Below, one piece after another: positions 52,751-61,414 of a DNA stretch of 64,000 nt. The notes beneath the pieces were generated by a model. That model searched no databases. It was not told the origin of the DNA and saw only the letters and a list, made by a program, of their open reading frames with translations. Positions within the stretch are counted from its first letter, which is position 1, and each line of letters begins with the position of its first letter. Origin of the DNA: Thalassobacillus devorans (GTDB lineage Bacteria > Bacillota > Bacilli > Bacillales > Halobacillaceae); assembly GCF_900176565.1 (NCBI RefSeq), contig NZ_FXEH01000006.1:310001-374000 (forward strand), in the 5' to 3' direction. Both the position numbers and the translations under genes were made by a program.

Positions 52751-52802
52751 GAGCCTGGCCCCAAGCTAATCCATAGGGGTCAGGCCGTATCATTATTTTT
52801 TT
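52751..52802 (+). terminator. Terminator after the racemase gene (GTGCCTGAC family, diverged)
   Basis: GCCTGGCCCC and GGGGTCAGGC pair over 10 positions with one G-U, followed by a long T run (52793-52802). Confidence 0.88.
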
Positions 52803-52804
52803 AA

Positions 52805-53200
52805 AAAAGCAAATATGAAACACTGTCTTATGTATTCGGCTATACGGGTAATAACGATATCTCGGACAGGCACCTTCAAAAAAAGGATGGTCAATTTACG
52901 AGAGCTAAGTCTTTCCCTACGTTAAAACCACTGGGACCGGTAATTGAAACAGAATTGGACCCTAATCAGGTAGATATTAAGCTGTCCATTAACGGGGAAG
53001 TGAGACAGCACTCTAACACGAATGATCTTATTCATAAAATTGAGGCCTTGATTGTCAAGGTGACAGAGGTGATGACCTTGAACCCTGGGGATGTGATTAT
53101 CACCGGAACCCCTTCGGGAGTGGGGCCGCTTAATCCTGGTGATGATATCGAAATCGAAATAGAGGGAATCGGGAAGCTGAAAAACCAAGTGATCGAATAG
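52805..53200 (+). pseudogene. Fumarylacetoacetate hydrolase family protein, C-terminal fragment
   Basis: The frame opens only after a TAA at 52802 and reads at once into the middle of an FAH domain: 'YVFGYTGNNDISDRHLQKKD', 'RAKSFPTLKPLGPVIETEL', 'PGDVIITGTPSGVGPLNPGD'. These match the C-terminal half of the FAH fold; the N-terminal half and any start signal are missing, and the metal-ligand Glu region of the full enzyme lies in the lost part. It is a remnant of a gene for aromatic or keto-acid breakdown. The preceding terminator runs straight into it. Confidence 0.85.
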
Positions 53201-53235
53201 TCTATAACTTCAGCTGTATATTCTAAATTTGAAGG

Positions 53236-53272
53236 AATCCACTTTAAGCAGAAAGCTGAAGTGGATTTTTCA
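53236..53272 (+). terminator. Terminator after the FAH fragment
   Basis: AATCCACTT and AAGTGGATT pair around a TAAGCAGAAAGCTG loop, followed by TTTTCATTT. Its survival supports that the fragment is the true 3' end of an old gene. Confidence 0.85.
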
Positions 53273-53481
53273 TTTGTATGAAAAAATCTAAGTTGTTGCA
53301 TATAGAGGAATTCGTAGTTTCATAAATGTCGAAATATTTTTAGAATAAATAGTAGAGTTAATAAAAAACAGGACTTCATTTCTAAGAGATGGAGAGCGTG
53401 CTTTTTGAAAACGTGTTAAATTTGATGAAGAAACAGGGGCGAACGTAATCTTATAAAAAACCATGCAAAAGGGGTAGTAAA

Positions 53482-54417
53482 ATGAAAAACATTACAGTAC
53501 TTGGAGCAGGTGTTATGGGGCATGGCGCGGCTCAATTATTTGCCCAGGCAGGAAAAAATGTGAAAATCCGGGCCAGACGCGAGTCATCGTTGGAAGATGC
53601 AAGAGAACTTATGACGAATAGTTTAAAAATTATGGTGGAAAAAGAAATACTTACGGAAAACGATATGAATCAGACGTTAGCGCGTATCTCGTATACAACG
53701 GATTTGCATGAAGCGATCGAAGGTGCTGACTTTATTTTTGAATCCATTCCGGAAGATCTTGAGAAAAAACTGGATACATACGAAATCATCGAAAATAGTG
53801 TTTCAGACGAAACGATTATTTCCTCTAATACGTCCACTTTCCCATTGGAGGAACTAACTCAAAAAGCGAAGCATCCGGAAAGGTTTGTCATTACTCACTT
53901 TTTCAACCCGCCACAACTGGTGCCAATTGTGGAGATTGTCAAGGGAGAAAAAACAGAGGAAAGCGTCGTCGAAACAACTTATGATTTAATGAAAGAAATC
54001 GGAAAATCGCCAGTAGTTCTGAAAAAAGAGATTTCAGGTTTTATCGTCAACCGCGTTCAAGTAGCTATGCTTCGCGAAGCATTCCACTTAATGGAAGAGG
54101 GAGTGGCTACGGCGGAAGATATTGATATTGCCATGAAAGGGAGCATGGGCTTTAAATGGGCTTTCTGCGGACCGATGGAAAGTCAGGATTTAGCCGGCCT
54201 GCAGACCACACAAGCGATGGTTGGAAAGATATTAGAAGATCTCTCTAATACAAGGGAAGTCCCTTCCTTCTTAAAGGAAATGGTGGAGAACGAACAGCTT
54301 GGCATTAGAACGAATCAAGGATTTTACCAATACGAAGATCATGGTGAACAAGCCATTCATACACGGGACGACCATTTTCTGGATCTCCTGAAACTATTAC
54401 AACAAAAGCAACAATGA
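53482..54417 (+). CDS. 3-hydroxyacyl-CoA dehydrogenase family protein
   Basis: 311 residues. N-terminal NAD-binding fold 'ITVLGAGVMGHGAAQLFAQA', then 'ADFIFESIPEDLEKKLDTYE', catalytic 'SSNTSTFPLEELTQ' and 'RFVITHFFNPPQLVPIVEIV' (His), and the C-terminal dimerisation domain from 'GFIVNRVQVAMLREAFHLME'. Candidates are 3-hydroxybutyryl-CoA dehydrogenase and carnitine 3-dehydrogenase; the BCCT gene two positions on makes the latter worth testing. An AAAGGGGTAGTAAA site precedes the ATG. An IS element begins 5 bases after the stop. Confidence 0.88.
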   Translation: MKNITVLGAGVMGHGAAQLFAQAGKNVKIRARRESSLEDARELMTNSLKIMVEKEILTENDMNQTLARISYTTDLHEAIEGADFIFESIPEDLEKKLDTYEIIENSVSDETIISSNTSTFPLEELTQKAKHPERFVITHFFNPPQLVPIVEIVKGEKTEESVVETTYDLMKEIGKSPVVLKKEISGFIVNRVQVAMLREAFHLMEEGVATAEDIDIAMKGSMGFKWAFCGPMESQDLAGLQTTQAMVGKILEDLSNTREVPSFLKEMVENEQLGIRTNQGFYQYEDHGEQAIHTRDDHFLDLLKLLQQKQQ

Positions 54418-54452
54418 GAAAGAGGCTGGGACATAACTAGCCGAAAATAGTA

Positions 54453-54499
54453 AAAAAAGGGTTCCGATTATCGAATTTTGATGACCGGAACCCTTTTTT
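54453..54499. terminator. Terminator inside the left end of the IS
   Basis: AAAAAAGGGTTCCG and CGGAACCCTTTTTT form a 14-bp perfect stem with A and T runs built in, so it works in both directions. It stops the transposase transcript and also readthrough from the dehydrogenase gene. Confidence 0.9.
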
Positions 54500-54537
54500 A
54501 CTGAGTCAATCTCATAATTGGTTAGACGGTTTCCGTT

Positions 54538-56100
54538 TCAGGCCGTGTACTTTCTCAAGTTCACGGCCAAAAAGGCAAAACCTAATTCATTTTCAACGTT
54601 ATCGCTGCCCCTAACGGACATGCGAGTGAAACGCAAATTAGCCTTCAGAAATCCAAAAACTGGCTCTACATCTACTTTGCGTCTGCCGTAGAGTTCGCCG
54701 GTTTTCTCATCCGAAAGCTTCTCTCTCACCGTATTTTTTTGTTGCTCCCACTTTTCATTATAATAGATTTTTCGATTGTTCCCTTCTTTTGCCTTCGTGC
54801 ACGGGGAACGGAGCGGACATCCCGTACAATCTTCGCTCTCGTACACTTTGAACTCCCGAGTATAACCGTTTCGATCGGTTTTCTGGGATCGGTAACGGAA
54901 CGTCACTTGTTTTCCGTTAGGACACGTATAGGAATCTTCTTCTTCATTGTATGACCAATTCGCGGAGTGGAAGGCATTTTTTTGAAAGCTCTTCGTCTTC
55001 TCTTTACGATAAGAGTTGTATGTAATCAGAGGCTCACGCTCCCGGTTTTCCAGGACATCTTCATAATTTTCTTCACTCCCATAGCCCCCATCGGCGACGA
55101 TGTAGTTCGGAAGTTCAAAGTAATCCTGTTCGATCCGATCAAGGAAAGGACCGAAGGTACGCATATCCGTGGGGTTCGGAAAAATATCATAAGCGAGGGC
55201 GTATTGACCTTCCGTCGCAACTTGGATATTATAGCCGGCTTTCAATTGCCCATTCTTCATGTAATCATCTTTCATCCGCATAAATGTCGCATCGTGGTCT
55301 GTCTTCGAATAACTATTCCTTTTCCCGAAGATTTCCATGTCGTTCGCATATTTTTGCTTGCGCGCCGCAAAGTCTCTGAACTGTTTCCTGGCCTGATTCG
55401 GTTCTTTGCGTTCGGAACGAATTTGTTTTCGTTCACTTGTGTCTTCGCTTTCTTCAATTTTCCGGTTCAAGTCTTCGACTTTTTCATCTAATGTTTCGGC
55501 TATATCAGAAAGTTCGTCGACCGATAATTCCTCCGGATTTTCCCTTTCTATTTCAGGGATGATTTCCTTTTCCACTAATTCATCATACATTTGGTTGGAC
55601 TTTTCTATTAGCTTGTCGCTGTAGTTTTCGACGGCCTTACGCCAGACGAACGTAAACTTGTTGGCGTTTGCTTCTATCTTGGTTCCATCAATAAAAATAG
55701 CTTCCGCATCAATGATATCTTCTTGAACCAGTCGGGAACGAAACTGGACAAAGCTCTGGCGAAGAAGATCTTTGACGGCGGGGTGGACACGGAACCGATT
55801 AATGGTTCGATAGCTGGGTTCATAACCTTGAGCCAGCCACATCATACGCACACTATCCTTGAGTAGCCCTTCGATTTTTCTTCCAGAGAACACGGATTGG
55901 GTGTAGGCGCATAAAATGACCTTCATCATCATGCGTGGGTGATACGCCGGGCATCCCGTGTCACGCAGGAATGCTGAAAAGGCTTCATCCGGAATACTTT
56001 CCACCAACTCATGCACGGCATAGGCGATATCATTATCTTGAAGTTTCATTTCCACATCCATAGGCAAGATTACTTGGTTCATGTTATACTGTTTAAACAT
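54538..56100 (-). CDS. tnp: IS1182 family transposase
   Basis: 520 residues, apparently complete. N-terminal DUF772 region ('HPRMMMKVILCAYTQSVFSG', 'MWLAQGYEPSYRTINRFRVH'), then the DDE core: first Asp in 'AEAIFIDGTKIEANANKFTF', second in 'FELPNYIVADGGYGSEENYE', Glu in 'GRRKVDVEPVFGFLKANLRF'. A long charged coiled-coil region lies about 180-245, and a CxxC-type segment 'CTGCPLRSPC' before the C-terminal domain. GGAGGTGTCCTT on the minus strand precedes the ATG. No frameshift is seen, so the element may be active. Confidence 0.95.
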   Translation of the reverse strand: MFKQYNMNQVILPMDVEMKLQDNDIAYAVHELVESIPDEAFSAFLRDTGCPAYHPRMMMKVILCAYTQSVFSGRKIEGLLKDSVRMMWLAQGYEPSYRTINRFRVHPAVKDLLRQSFVQFRSRLVQEDIIDAEAIFIDGTKIEANANKFTFVWRKAVENYSDKLIEKSNQMYDELVEKEIIPEIERENPEELSVDELSDIAETLDEKVEDLNRKIEESEDTSERKQIRSERKEPNQARKQFRDFAARKQKYANDMEIFGKRNSYSKTDHDATFMRMKDDYMKNGQLKAGYNIQVATEGQYALAYDIFPNPTDMRTFGPFLDRIEQDYFELPNYIVADGGYGSEENYEDVLENREREPLITYNSYRKEKTKSFQKNAFHSANWSYNEEEDSYTCPNGKQVTFRYRSQKTDRNGYTREFKVYESEDCTGCPLRSPCTKAKEGNNRKIYYNEKWEQQKNTVREKLSDEKTGELYGRRKVDVEPVFGFLKANLRFTRMSVRGSDNVENELGFAFLAVNLRKYTA

Positions 56101-56191
56101 AAGGACACCTCCGATGGTTATTGTGTGGTAACTTTAATTTTATCAGAGGTGGTCCTTATTTTCTTTATTGAAAATAAAAGAAAACCATAAA

Positions 56192-56226
56192 AAAGTGGTC
56201 GGCATCATTTTGATGCCGACCACTTT
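56192..56226 (-). terminator. Terminator inside the right end of the IS
   Basis: AAAGTGGTCGGCATCA and TGATGCCGACCACTTT form a 16-bp perfect stem with a TTT loop; on the minus strand a T run follows. It stands upstream of the transposase promoter and would block transcription coming in from outside. Confidence 0.88.
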
Positions 56227-56354
56227 CCGTTTAATTTACTGGGTTTTGTCCCAGCCTCATTATTTATGTTTTAATTTTCTTACAATTGGGAAGGTGGATA
56301 AAGTGTTCATGTTTATTGGACATTTCTAATTGAATAGGAGGCTTTGCATCGTTT

Positions 56355-57947
56355 ATGGAACCGAAAAAAATCAGGTGGGCTGTCTTTTTGCCCATGGCTA
56401 TTCTTTTGTCTATAACCGTCCTGAGTGGAATTATCAATCCAGCAGGGTTTTATGAGGCGCAGACAGCCATTGTCGACTTTGCTTTCATCAATTTCGGATG
56501 GCTGTTCAATTTGACGGTATTAATTATCATTTTTATTTGTCTCTATTTAGGATTTTCCCGTTATGGGTCGATCAAATTCGGTGGAGTTGATGCTAAGCCG
56601 ATCGTAAACAAGTATACCTGGTTTGCGATTTCCCTGACCGCCGGCATTGGAGTGGGGATTTTATTTTGGGGGCTTGCCGAACCGATTACACATTTCAGCT
56701 CCCCGCCGGAGGAATTAGGGATAGAACCTGGTACAGAACAGGCAGCGGTATTTTCCCTGTCTTCTGCACTTACCCATTGGACGCTTGCACCTTATGCGAT
56801 TTATGTCCTGTCCGGGATAGCGGTGGCTTACGCCCACTATAACCTAAAGCTTCCATACAATATCAGTGCCACATTATATCCGCTGATTGGCAACAGGGCG
56901 TTCGGTTGGACAGGGACTTTTGTCGATATTTTAGCTATGTTCGCCATTGCCGGAGGAATGGCTGCCGTTCTGGGGGAAGGAATCCTTCAAATCGGAAGCG
57001 GCATTAATCATTTAACCGGTTTTAGTACAGGCCCTTTTCTATGGGGAATATTGATTGCTGTCATTACGGCTACATATGTGATTTCCAGTTACACCGGCCT
57101 GCAAAAAGGAATTCGGTTTCTGGCTGATCAGAATACAAAAATTTTTCTATTCCTGCTTGCGTTCGTATTTGTATTTGGTCCGACCGTTTTTATCTTGAAT
57201 CTGGGGACGCAGGCAACGGGCAATTTTTTGACTAATATGCCGCAAAAGTTCCTGTGGATGAGTGCTATGGAGGGATCAGAATGGCCGAGATGGTGGCCGA
57301 TTTTCAACTGGGCCATCTGGCTCGCTTACGCCCCGATCACCGGGATGTTCCTGGCTCGTTTAGCATATGGCAGGACACTGCGTCAGTTCGTGGTAGTAAA
57401 CATGCTCCTTCCATCTCTGTTCGGCATGCTCTGGTTCTGGGCATTCGGTGGTTCCGCCGTCTTTTTCGACTGGAAAGGGGACGGGCAGCTATGGAACCTG
57501 ATTAATAATGAAGCAGGAGGACTGGAATTATCCCTATTTGTATTCCTGGAACAATTGCCTCTTTCTACGATTATCAGCTGGCTGATGTTACTGACCATCT
57601 TCATTTCCTTTACGACGCTTGCTGACTCACTGACTACCACGGTGTCCGCACTAACAACTACCGGGAATACGATTTTGAGTCCGGAACCGCCAGCCAAGGT
57701 GAAAGTTTTTTGGGGTGTGGTGATGGGGCTGATGGCGCTCCTTACGATTACAGCCGGTACCGGGGGAGAGATCACCGGTGTAGATGCAGTCAAGCAGATG
57801 GCAACTGTTGCTGGTTTTCCGGTACTGTTTTTTGTAATTGTCCAGGCGATTTCGACGGTGAAAGGGATCGCCACTCATGCCCAGATCCCACGTGCAGGTT
57901 ATCAGCAGGCTCCTATGGAAGAAGACAGGAAGAAGGTATCCAATTAG
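56355..57947 (+). CDS. BCCT family betaine/carnitine/choline-type transporter
   Basis: 530 residues, 12 membrane helices. The family marks are clear: 'FAISLTAGIGVGILFWGLAE' with the Gly-rich unwound helix, and the aromatic segment 'WPIFNWAIWLAYAPITGMFL' with the Trp box that cages trimethylammonium groups. The substrate is a quaternary amine brought in with sodium or protons. It is followed after 31 bases by an EgtB-like gene; hercynine, the substrate of EgtB, is itself a betaine (trimethyl-histidine). The AGGAGG site stands 13 bases before the ATG, rather far. Confidence 0.93.
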   Translation: MEPKKIRWAVFLPMAILLSITVLSGIINPAGFYEAQTAIVDFAFINFGWLFNLTVLIIIFICLYLGFSRYGSIKFGGVDAKPIVNKYTWFAISLTAGIGVGILFWGLAEPITHFSSPPEELGIEPGTEQAAVFSLSSALTHWTLAPYAIYVLSGIAVAYAHYNLKLPYNISATLYPLIGNRAFGWTGTFVDILAMFAIAGGMAAVLGEGILQIGSGINHLTGFSTGPFLWGILIAVITATYVISSYTGLQKGIRFLADQNTKIFLFLLAFVFVFGPTVFILNLGTQATGNFLTNMPQKFLWMSAMEGSEWPRWWPIFNWAIWLAYAPITGMFLARLAYGRTLRQFVVVNMLLPSLFGMLWFWAFGGSAVFFDWKGDGQLWNLINNEAGGLELSLFVFLEQLPLSTIISWLMLLTIFISFTTLADSLTTTVSALTTTGNTILSPEPPAKVKVFWGVVMGLMALLTITAGTGGEITGVDAVKQMATVAGFPVLFFVIVQAISTVKGIATHAQIPRAGYQQAPMEEDRKKVSN

Positions 57948-57978
57948 AGGTTATAAAAAAGAAAGGAGAAATCGCTAT

Positions 57979-59235
57979 ATGATTGAAACCCCTATAAAAG
58001 AAATGGCCAAACGATATGGAGAAATTAGAGGACAAACGGAAACACTGGTATCCAATCTCAATATAGAAGATTTCATGGTACAAGCAGCAACGCATGTAAG
58101 CCCAACGAAATGGCACCTTGCCCATACCACCTGGTTCTTTGAAAAGTTCATTTTAGAAGCCTACCAGCCTGGCTATCAGCATTTCAATAAAGCATTCAAT
58201 TATCTCTTCAATTCCTATTATGAAACAGTAGGTGAGCCTTACCCGCAAAGCCAGAGAGGGGCAATCACACGGCCGACGGTTCAGGAAACTTTGAATTTTC
58301 GTGAATATGTCGATGATCATCTGCTCGATTTGCTGGATAAAGTTACGGAAGAAGACGCCGGGGAGATTCATCAGCTAGTGGAAATTGGCCTTCATCATGA
58401 GCAGCAGCATCAGGAATTGATCCTGATGGATATCAAATTCAACTTTTCCTTCAATCCGCTCTATCCTGCTTTCCAGGAGAGAGATGACCAGCCATCATTG
58501 GAAGCACCAGCGTTAACTTTTCATGAAATTGAGGGCGGTTTAGTAGAAGTGGGACATGACGGGAATGGCTTTGCTTTTGATAATGAAGGCCCTCGTCATA
58601 AAACCTATCTGGAACCGTATCGGCTGGCAAATCGACCGGTCACGAATGGGGAATTTCTCGAATTTATTGATGATAATGGTTATGAAACCTCCCATTATTG
58701 GTTGTCGGATGGCTGGCAGAAGGTTAACGAAGATAAGTGGCGTCACCCGCAATATTGGGTGCAGGAGGATGGAGAGTGGTATATCTTTACATTGGCAGGT
58801 CTGAAGAAATTGGACATGCATGCCCCTGTTGTCCATATCAGTTTCTATGAAGCAGATGCCTATGCACGTTGGGCTGGTAAACGACTCCCGACCGAACAGG
58901 AATGGGAGCATGCGATGAGGAATGAAGAAATCGCAGGAAACTTCATGGAAAATGACACCTATCATCCGAATTCCTATTATAAGGGAGGCAAGTTTGATAA
59001 AGCGTTCGGAGAAACTTGGGAGTGGACGCAAAGTCCATATGTTCCTTACCCAAGAAATAAACCGCTGGATGGGTCGCTGGGAGAGTATAATGCGAAATTC
59101 ATGGCCAACCAGATGGTGTTGAAAGGCGGGTCTTGTGTGACCCCCCGCACACATACGAGACTGACCTACAGAAACTTCTTTTATCCCGATATGAAATGGC
59201 AGTTCAGCGGGTTCCGACTGGCTGATGATGGCTGA
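57979..59235 (+). CDS. egtB: EgtB-like iron-dependent sulfoxide synthase
   Basis: 418 residues from the ATG after AAAGGAG; the longer frame overlaps the transporter. N-terminal DinB-like helical domain with the iron-binding His set: 'SPTKWHLAHTTWFFEKFILE' and 'GLHHEQQHQELILMD' (H-x-x-x-H). From about 185 a formylglycine-generating-enzyme-like (FGE) domain: 'GPRHKTYLEPYRLANRPVTN', 'YARWAGKRLPTEQEWEHAMR', 'VLKGGSCVTPRTHTRLTYRN'. EgtB joins hercynine to cysteine or gamma-glutamylcysteine on the way to ergothioneine. The methyltransferase EgtD that normally makes hercynine is not nearby. Confidence 0.9.
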   Translation: MIETPIKEMAKRYGEIRGQTETLVSNLNIEDFMVQAATHVSPTKWHLAHTTWFFEKFILEAYQPGYQHFNKAFNYLFNSYYETVGEPYPQSQRGAITRPTVQETLNFREYVDDHLLDLLDKVTEEDAGEIHQLVEIGLHHEQQHQELILMDIKFNFSFNPLYPAFQERDDQPSLEAPALTFHEIEGGLVEVGHDGNGFAFDNEGPRHKTYLEPYRLANRPVTNGEFLEFIDDNGYETSHYWLSDGWQKVNEDKWRHPQYWVQEDGEWYIFTLAGLKKLDMHAPVVHISFYEADAYARWAGKRLPTEQEWEHAMRNEEIAGNFMENDTYHPNSYYKGGKFDKAFGETWEWTQSPYVPYPRNKPLDGSLGEYNAKFMANQMVLKGGSCVTPRTHTRLTYRNFFYPDMKWQFSGFRLADDG

Positions 59236-59267
59236 AGCAGAAAGGGATAAGCCCGACCTCCCGGTTA

Positions 59268-59330
59268 ACAAGTGCCTGACCCCCAGTGAGTTACCGTTTT
59301 ACTACAGCGGGGGTCAGGCGCTTGTTGTTT
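59268..59330 (+). terminator. Terminator of the BCCT-egtB unit (GTGCCTGAC family)
   Basis: ACAAGTGCCTGACCCCC pairs with GGGGGTCAGGCGCTTGT, a 17-bp stem with one mismatch-type G-U, then TTGTTT. The loop CAGTGAGTTACCGTTTTACT is nearly the same as in the copy at 63391. Confidence 0.92.
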
Positions 59331-59465
59331 AAGCTCTATTTGGGAATGTTAAAGGGAATATAGCTAAAAATAATACTCGAAAAAATCAGAAAACATCCTA
59401 GACTAGAAGGCGAAATTATTGTAAAGTAAGAAATGAAGCGTTACCAAAAACTGCATAAAAATATT

Positions 59466-59562
59466 CACTAGGGGTGCCTTTCCTTAAAGGCTGAGATCAA
59501 AGTATAACTTTGGGACCCTCGGAACCTGATCTGGCTTGAAACACCAGCGGAGGAAAGTGACG
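59466..59562 (+). promoter_or_regulatory. TPP (thiamine pyrophosphate) riboswitch
   Basis: Conserved elements in order: GGGGTGCC, CTGAGAT, GGGACCC, GGAACCTGATCTGG and ACACCAGCGGAGGAAAGTG. These form the pyrimidine and pyrophosphate pockets of the THI-box. The last part, GGAGGAAAGTG, is complementary to CACTTTTCCTCC in the downstream terminator, which gives a plausible on/off switch. Confidence 0.95.
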
Positions 59563-59627
59563 ACGATGGCGTCGTGAAAGAGCAAGTCTATGTTTCTATC
59601 ATGATTGCCAATTAAAGTAAATGGGAC

Positions 59628-59661
59628 ATACCACTTTTCCTCCGGGGGAAGTGGTATTTTT
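59628..59661 (+). terminator. Expression-platform terminator of the TPP riboswitch
   Basis: ATACCACTTTTCC pairs with GGGGAAGTGGTAT (two G-U pairs) around TCCG, followed by TTTT. Its 5' arm can pair with the end of the aptamer, so ligand binding would free it to form the terminator. Confidence 0.9.
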
Positions 59662-59685
59662 AATGCTTAAAAAAGGTGTGCTGGT

Positions 59686-60297
59686 ATGAAACTGGTGGCA
59701 GTGACGAATGGAAAAATGGAAACGAGGGAGTTGTCAGCGGCAATTGAAGAAATTGAGCCATTGGTAGATTCCATTATTTTAAGAGAACCTCATATGGCTG
59801 AAGATGACTATCAGTGGATGGTAGAAGAGTTGATCGTAAGAGGGGTGGATAGGGCCAAGCTGTGTGTCCATTGTCGATTAGACGTGGCAGGTAAGACCGG
59901 TGTTCTGAATCTTCACCTGAAAGAAAAGGGCTCCGGGGTGACTAAGGTGAAACAGGCGGATTCTTCTTTAAAGGTCGGGGTATCGGTTCACTCGCTTCAA
60001 GCGGCTAGACAGGCGGAGGAGGAAGGTGCCGATTATGTGATGTTTGGTCATGTCTATGCTACAGACAGCAAAAAAGGAATGGCGCCAAGGGGCATCGAGG
60101 AGCTCGAATCTATTACTTCTTCGATTGATATTCCTGTGATCGCGATTGGCGGTATCATTCCCGATAGAATAGTAGAAATACAGAAAGCGGGTGCCGCGGG
60201 AGTTGCTGTCATGTCAGGGATATTCGAGGCTGCTCAACCGCTTCAAGCTGTAAAAAGGTATGTAAAGGAGCTAACGATCCATGAAGGAACATTATGA
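59686..60297 (+). CDS. tenI: Thiazole tautomerase (TenI)
   Basis: 203 residues of the ThiE/TenI TIM-barrel family. Compared with ThiE, the pyrophosphate and pyrimidine residues are less complete, and the position in front of thiO is that of TenI in Bacillus. TenI converts the thiazole phosphate carboxylate made by ThiG to its aromatic tautomer. Seen: 'SIILREPHMAEDDY', 'VHCRLDVA', 'VSVHSLQAARQAEEEGADYV', 'IAIGGIIPDRIVEIQKAGAA'. It overlaps thiO by 17 bases. Confidence 0.88.
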   Translation: MKLVAVTNGKMETRELSAAIEEIEPLVDSIILREPHMAEDDYQWMVEELIVRGVDRAKLCVHCRLDVAGKTGVLNLHLKEKGSGVTKVKQADSSLKVGVSVHSLQAARQAEEEGADYVMFGHVYATDSKKGMAPRGIEELESITSSIDIPVIAIGGIIPDRIVEIQKAGAAGVAVMSGIFEAAQPLQAVKRYVKELTIHEGTL

Positions 60298-61414
60298 TGT
60301 GGCAATTATTGGCGGTGGCATCATCGGTCATTCAATTTCCTACTATTTAAACAAGAGCGGGGTCCGCGCTGTCGTCCTTGATAAGCAGGTGAGTGGCAGT
60401 AAAGCTACGAAAGCAGCTGCAGGTATGCTCGGGGTCCATACAGAGCACCAGGCATCAGACGCCTATCATCAATTTTGTGAGAAGAGTAGAGATTTATATC
60501 AGAGCTTATGGAAAGAACTTCATGAACTAACGGCGATTGATATCGGGCTTTCTCCGTTTGGAATGATGGAAGTCGCAATGGATGAAACGCATAAGCGGGA
60601 GCTCCTGGAGAAAAAGCATGCATTTGCCAGCCTGGAATGGCTGGGAGCAGAACAGGTGAGGGAAAAAGTACCTGCTCTTCCGCCGGAGGTGTCCGGGGCG
60701 TTGTTTATGACCAAAGATGGCCATGTCGAACCAACAGCCACGTGCGAAGCTTTGAAACGGGCGGCCTTGCTTTATGGCGGCGACTTACTGGAAAACACGA
60801 ATGTCCTTGAGGTTACAAAAACGGAGGGCATTTTCACAGTACAATTAGAAAATGCTTCGATAACAGCAAACCAGGTCGTGGCAGCTTCTGGAGCGGACAG
60901 TGGGCGATGGTTTGAAGCGACAGGGATGGATAATCCGATCAAAGCTGTGAAGGGGGAATGCTTTTCGATTAAACCAAGGAAGCATTATTTTAAGGAAGCG
61001 TTGTTCTTTAAAGATTTTTACATCGTCCCTAAACCGGATGGGCGTTACATCGTTGGAGCGACGTCCAAACTTGATGACTTAAGTTCAGGAACAACAGCGG
61101 GGGGATTAGCGGATCTGATGAGTCGGGTGTTTGCGGTTTTTCCAGAACTGAAAGAAGAACCGATGCAGGAGTTCTGGTCAGGCGTCCGGCCTGGGTCTGC
61201 TGATGGTCTGCCGATTATCGGTGAGCACCCGACACTTACGGGGTTCTACTTTGCCACCGGACATTATAGAAATGGTATTTTACTGGCACCTGCTACGGGG
61301 CAGATGATGAAGGATCTGATGACGAAGCAAGATGTACACCAGGCTTTCCGGGAGTTGTTTTCACCAGAGCGTTTGGATAGGAAAGGAGCATCCAGTTATG
61401 AATATTCAACTTAA
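60281..61414 (+). CDS. thiO: Glycine oxidase (ThiO)
   Basis: 377 residues, FAD enzyme of the D-amino acid oxidase class. It turns glycine to dehydroglycine, the nitrogen and carbon source for the thiazole ring. Marks: 'VAIIGGGIIGHSISYYL' Rossmann start, 'KATKAAAGMLGVHTEHQ', 'FYIVPKPDGRYIVGATSK', 'EFWSGVRPGSADGLPIIGEH' and 'FATGHYRNGILLAPATGQMM'. Overlaps tenI and thiS, so the operon is tightly coupled. Confidence 0.94.
   Translation: MKEHYDVAIIGGGIIGHSISYYLNKSGVRAVVLDKQVSGSKATKAAAGMLGVHTEHQASDAYHQFCEKSRDLYQSLWKELHELTAIDIGLSPFGMMEVAMDETHKRELLEKKHAFASLEWLGAEQVREKVPALPPEVSGALFMTKDGHVEPTATCEALKRAALLYGGDLLENTNVLEVTKTEGIFTVQLENASITANQVVAASGADSGRWFEATGMDNPIKAVKGECFSIKPRKHYFKEALFFKDFYIVPKPDGRYIVGATSKLDDLSSGTTAGGLADLMSRVFAVFPELKEEPMQEFWSGVRPGSADGLPIIGEHPTLTGFYFATGHYRNGILLAPATGQMMKDLMTKQDVHQAFRELFSPERLDRKGASSYEYST

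Larger units (their letters stand above)
54422..56258. mobile_element. Complete IS1182-type insertion sequence
   Basis: The ends are 16-bp inverted repeats with one mismatch: GAGGCTGGGACATAAC at 54422-54437 and GTTTTGTCCCAGCCTC at 56243-56258. One transposase gene lies between them on the minus strand. The element carries a strong terminator inside each end. I see no target duplication directly outside the ends (AAA on the left, ATT on the right). It sits between a dehydrogenase gene and a BCCT gene, without breaking either. Confidence 0.9.

Noticed and set aside
57877-57978. N-terminal extension of EgtB
   Set aside because: It overlaps the end of the BCCT gene in another frame and the AAAGGAG site fits the ATG at 57979.
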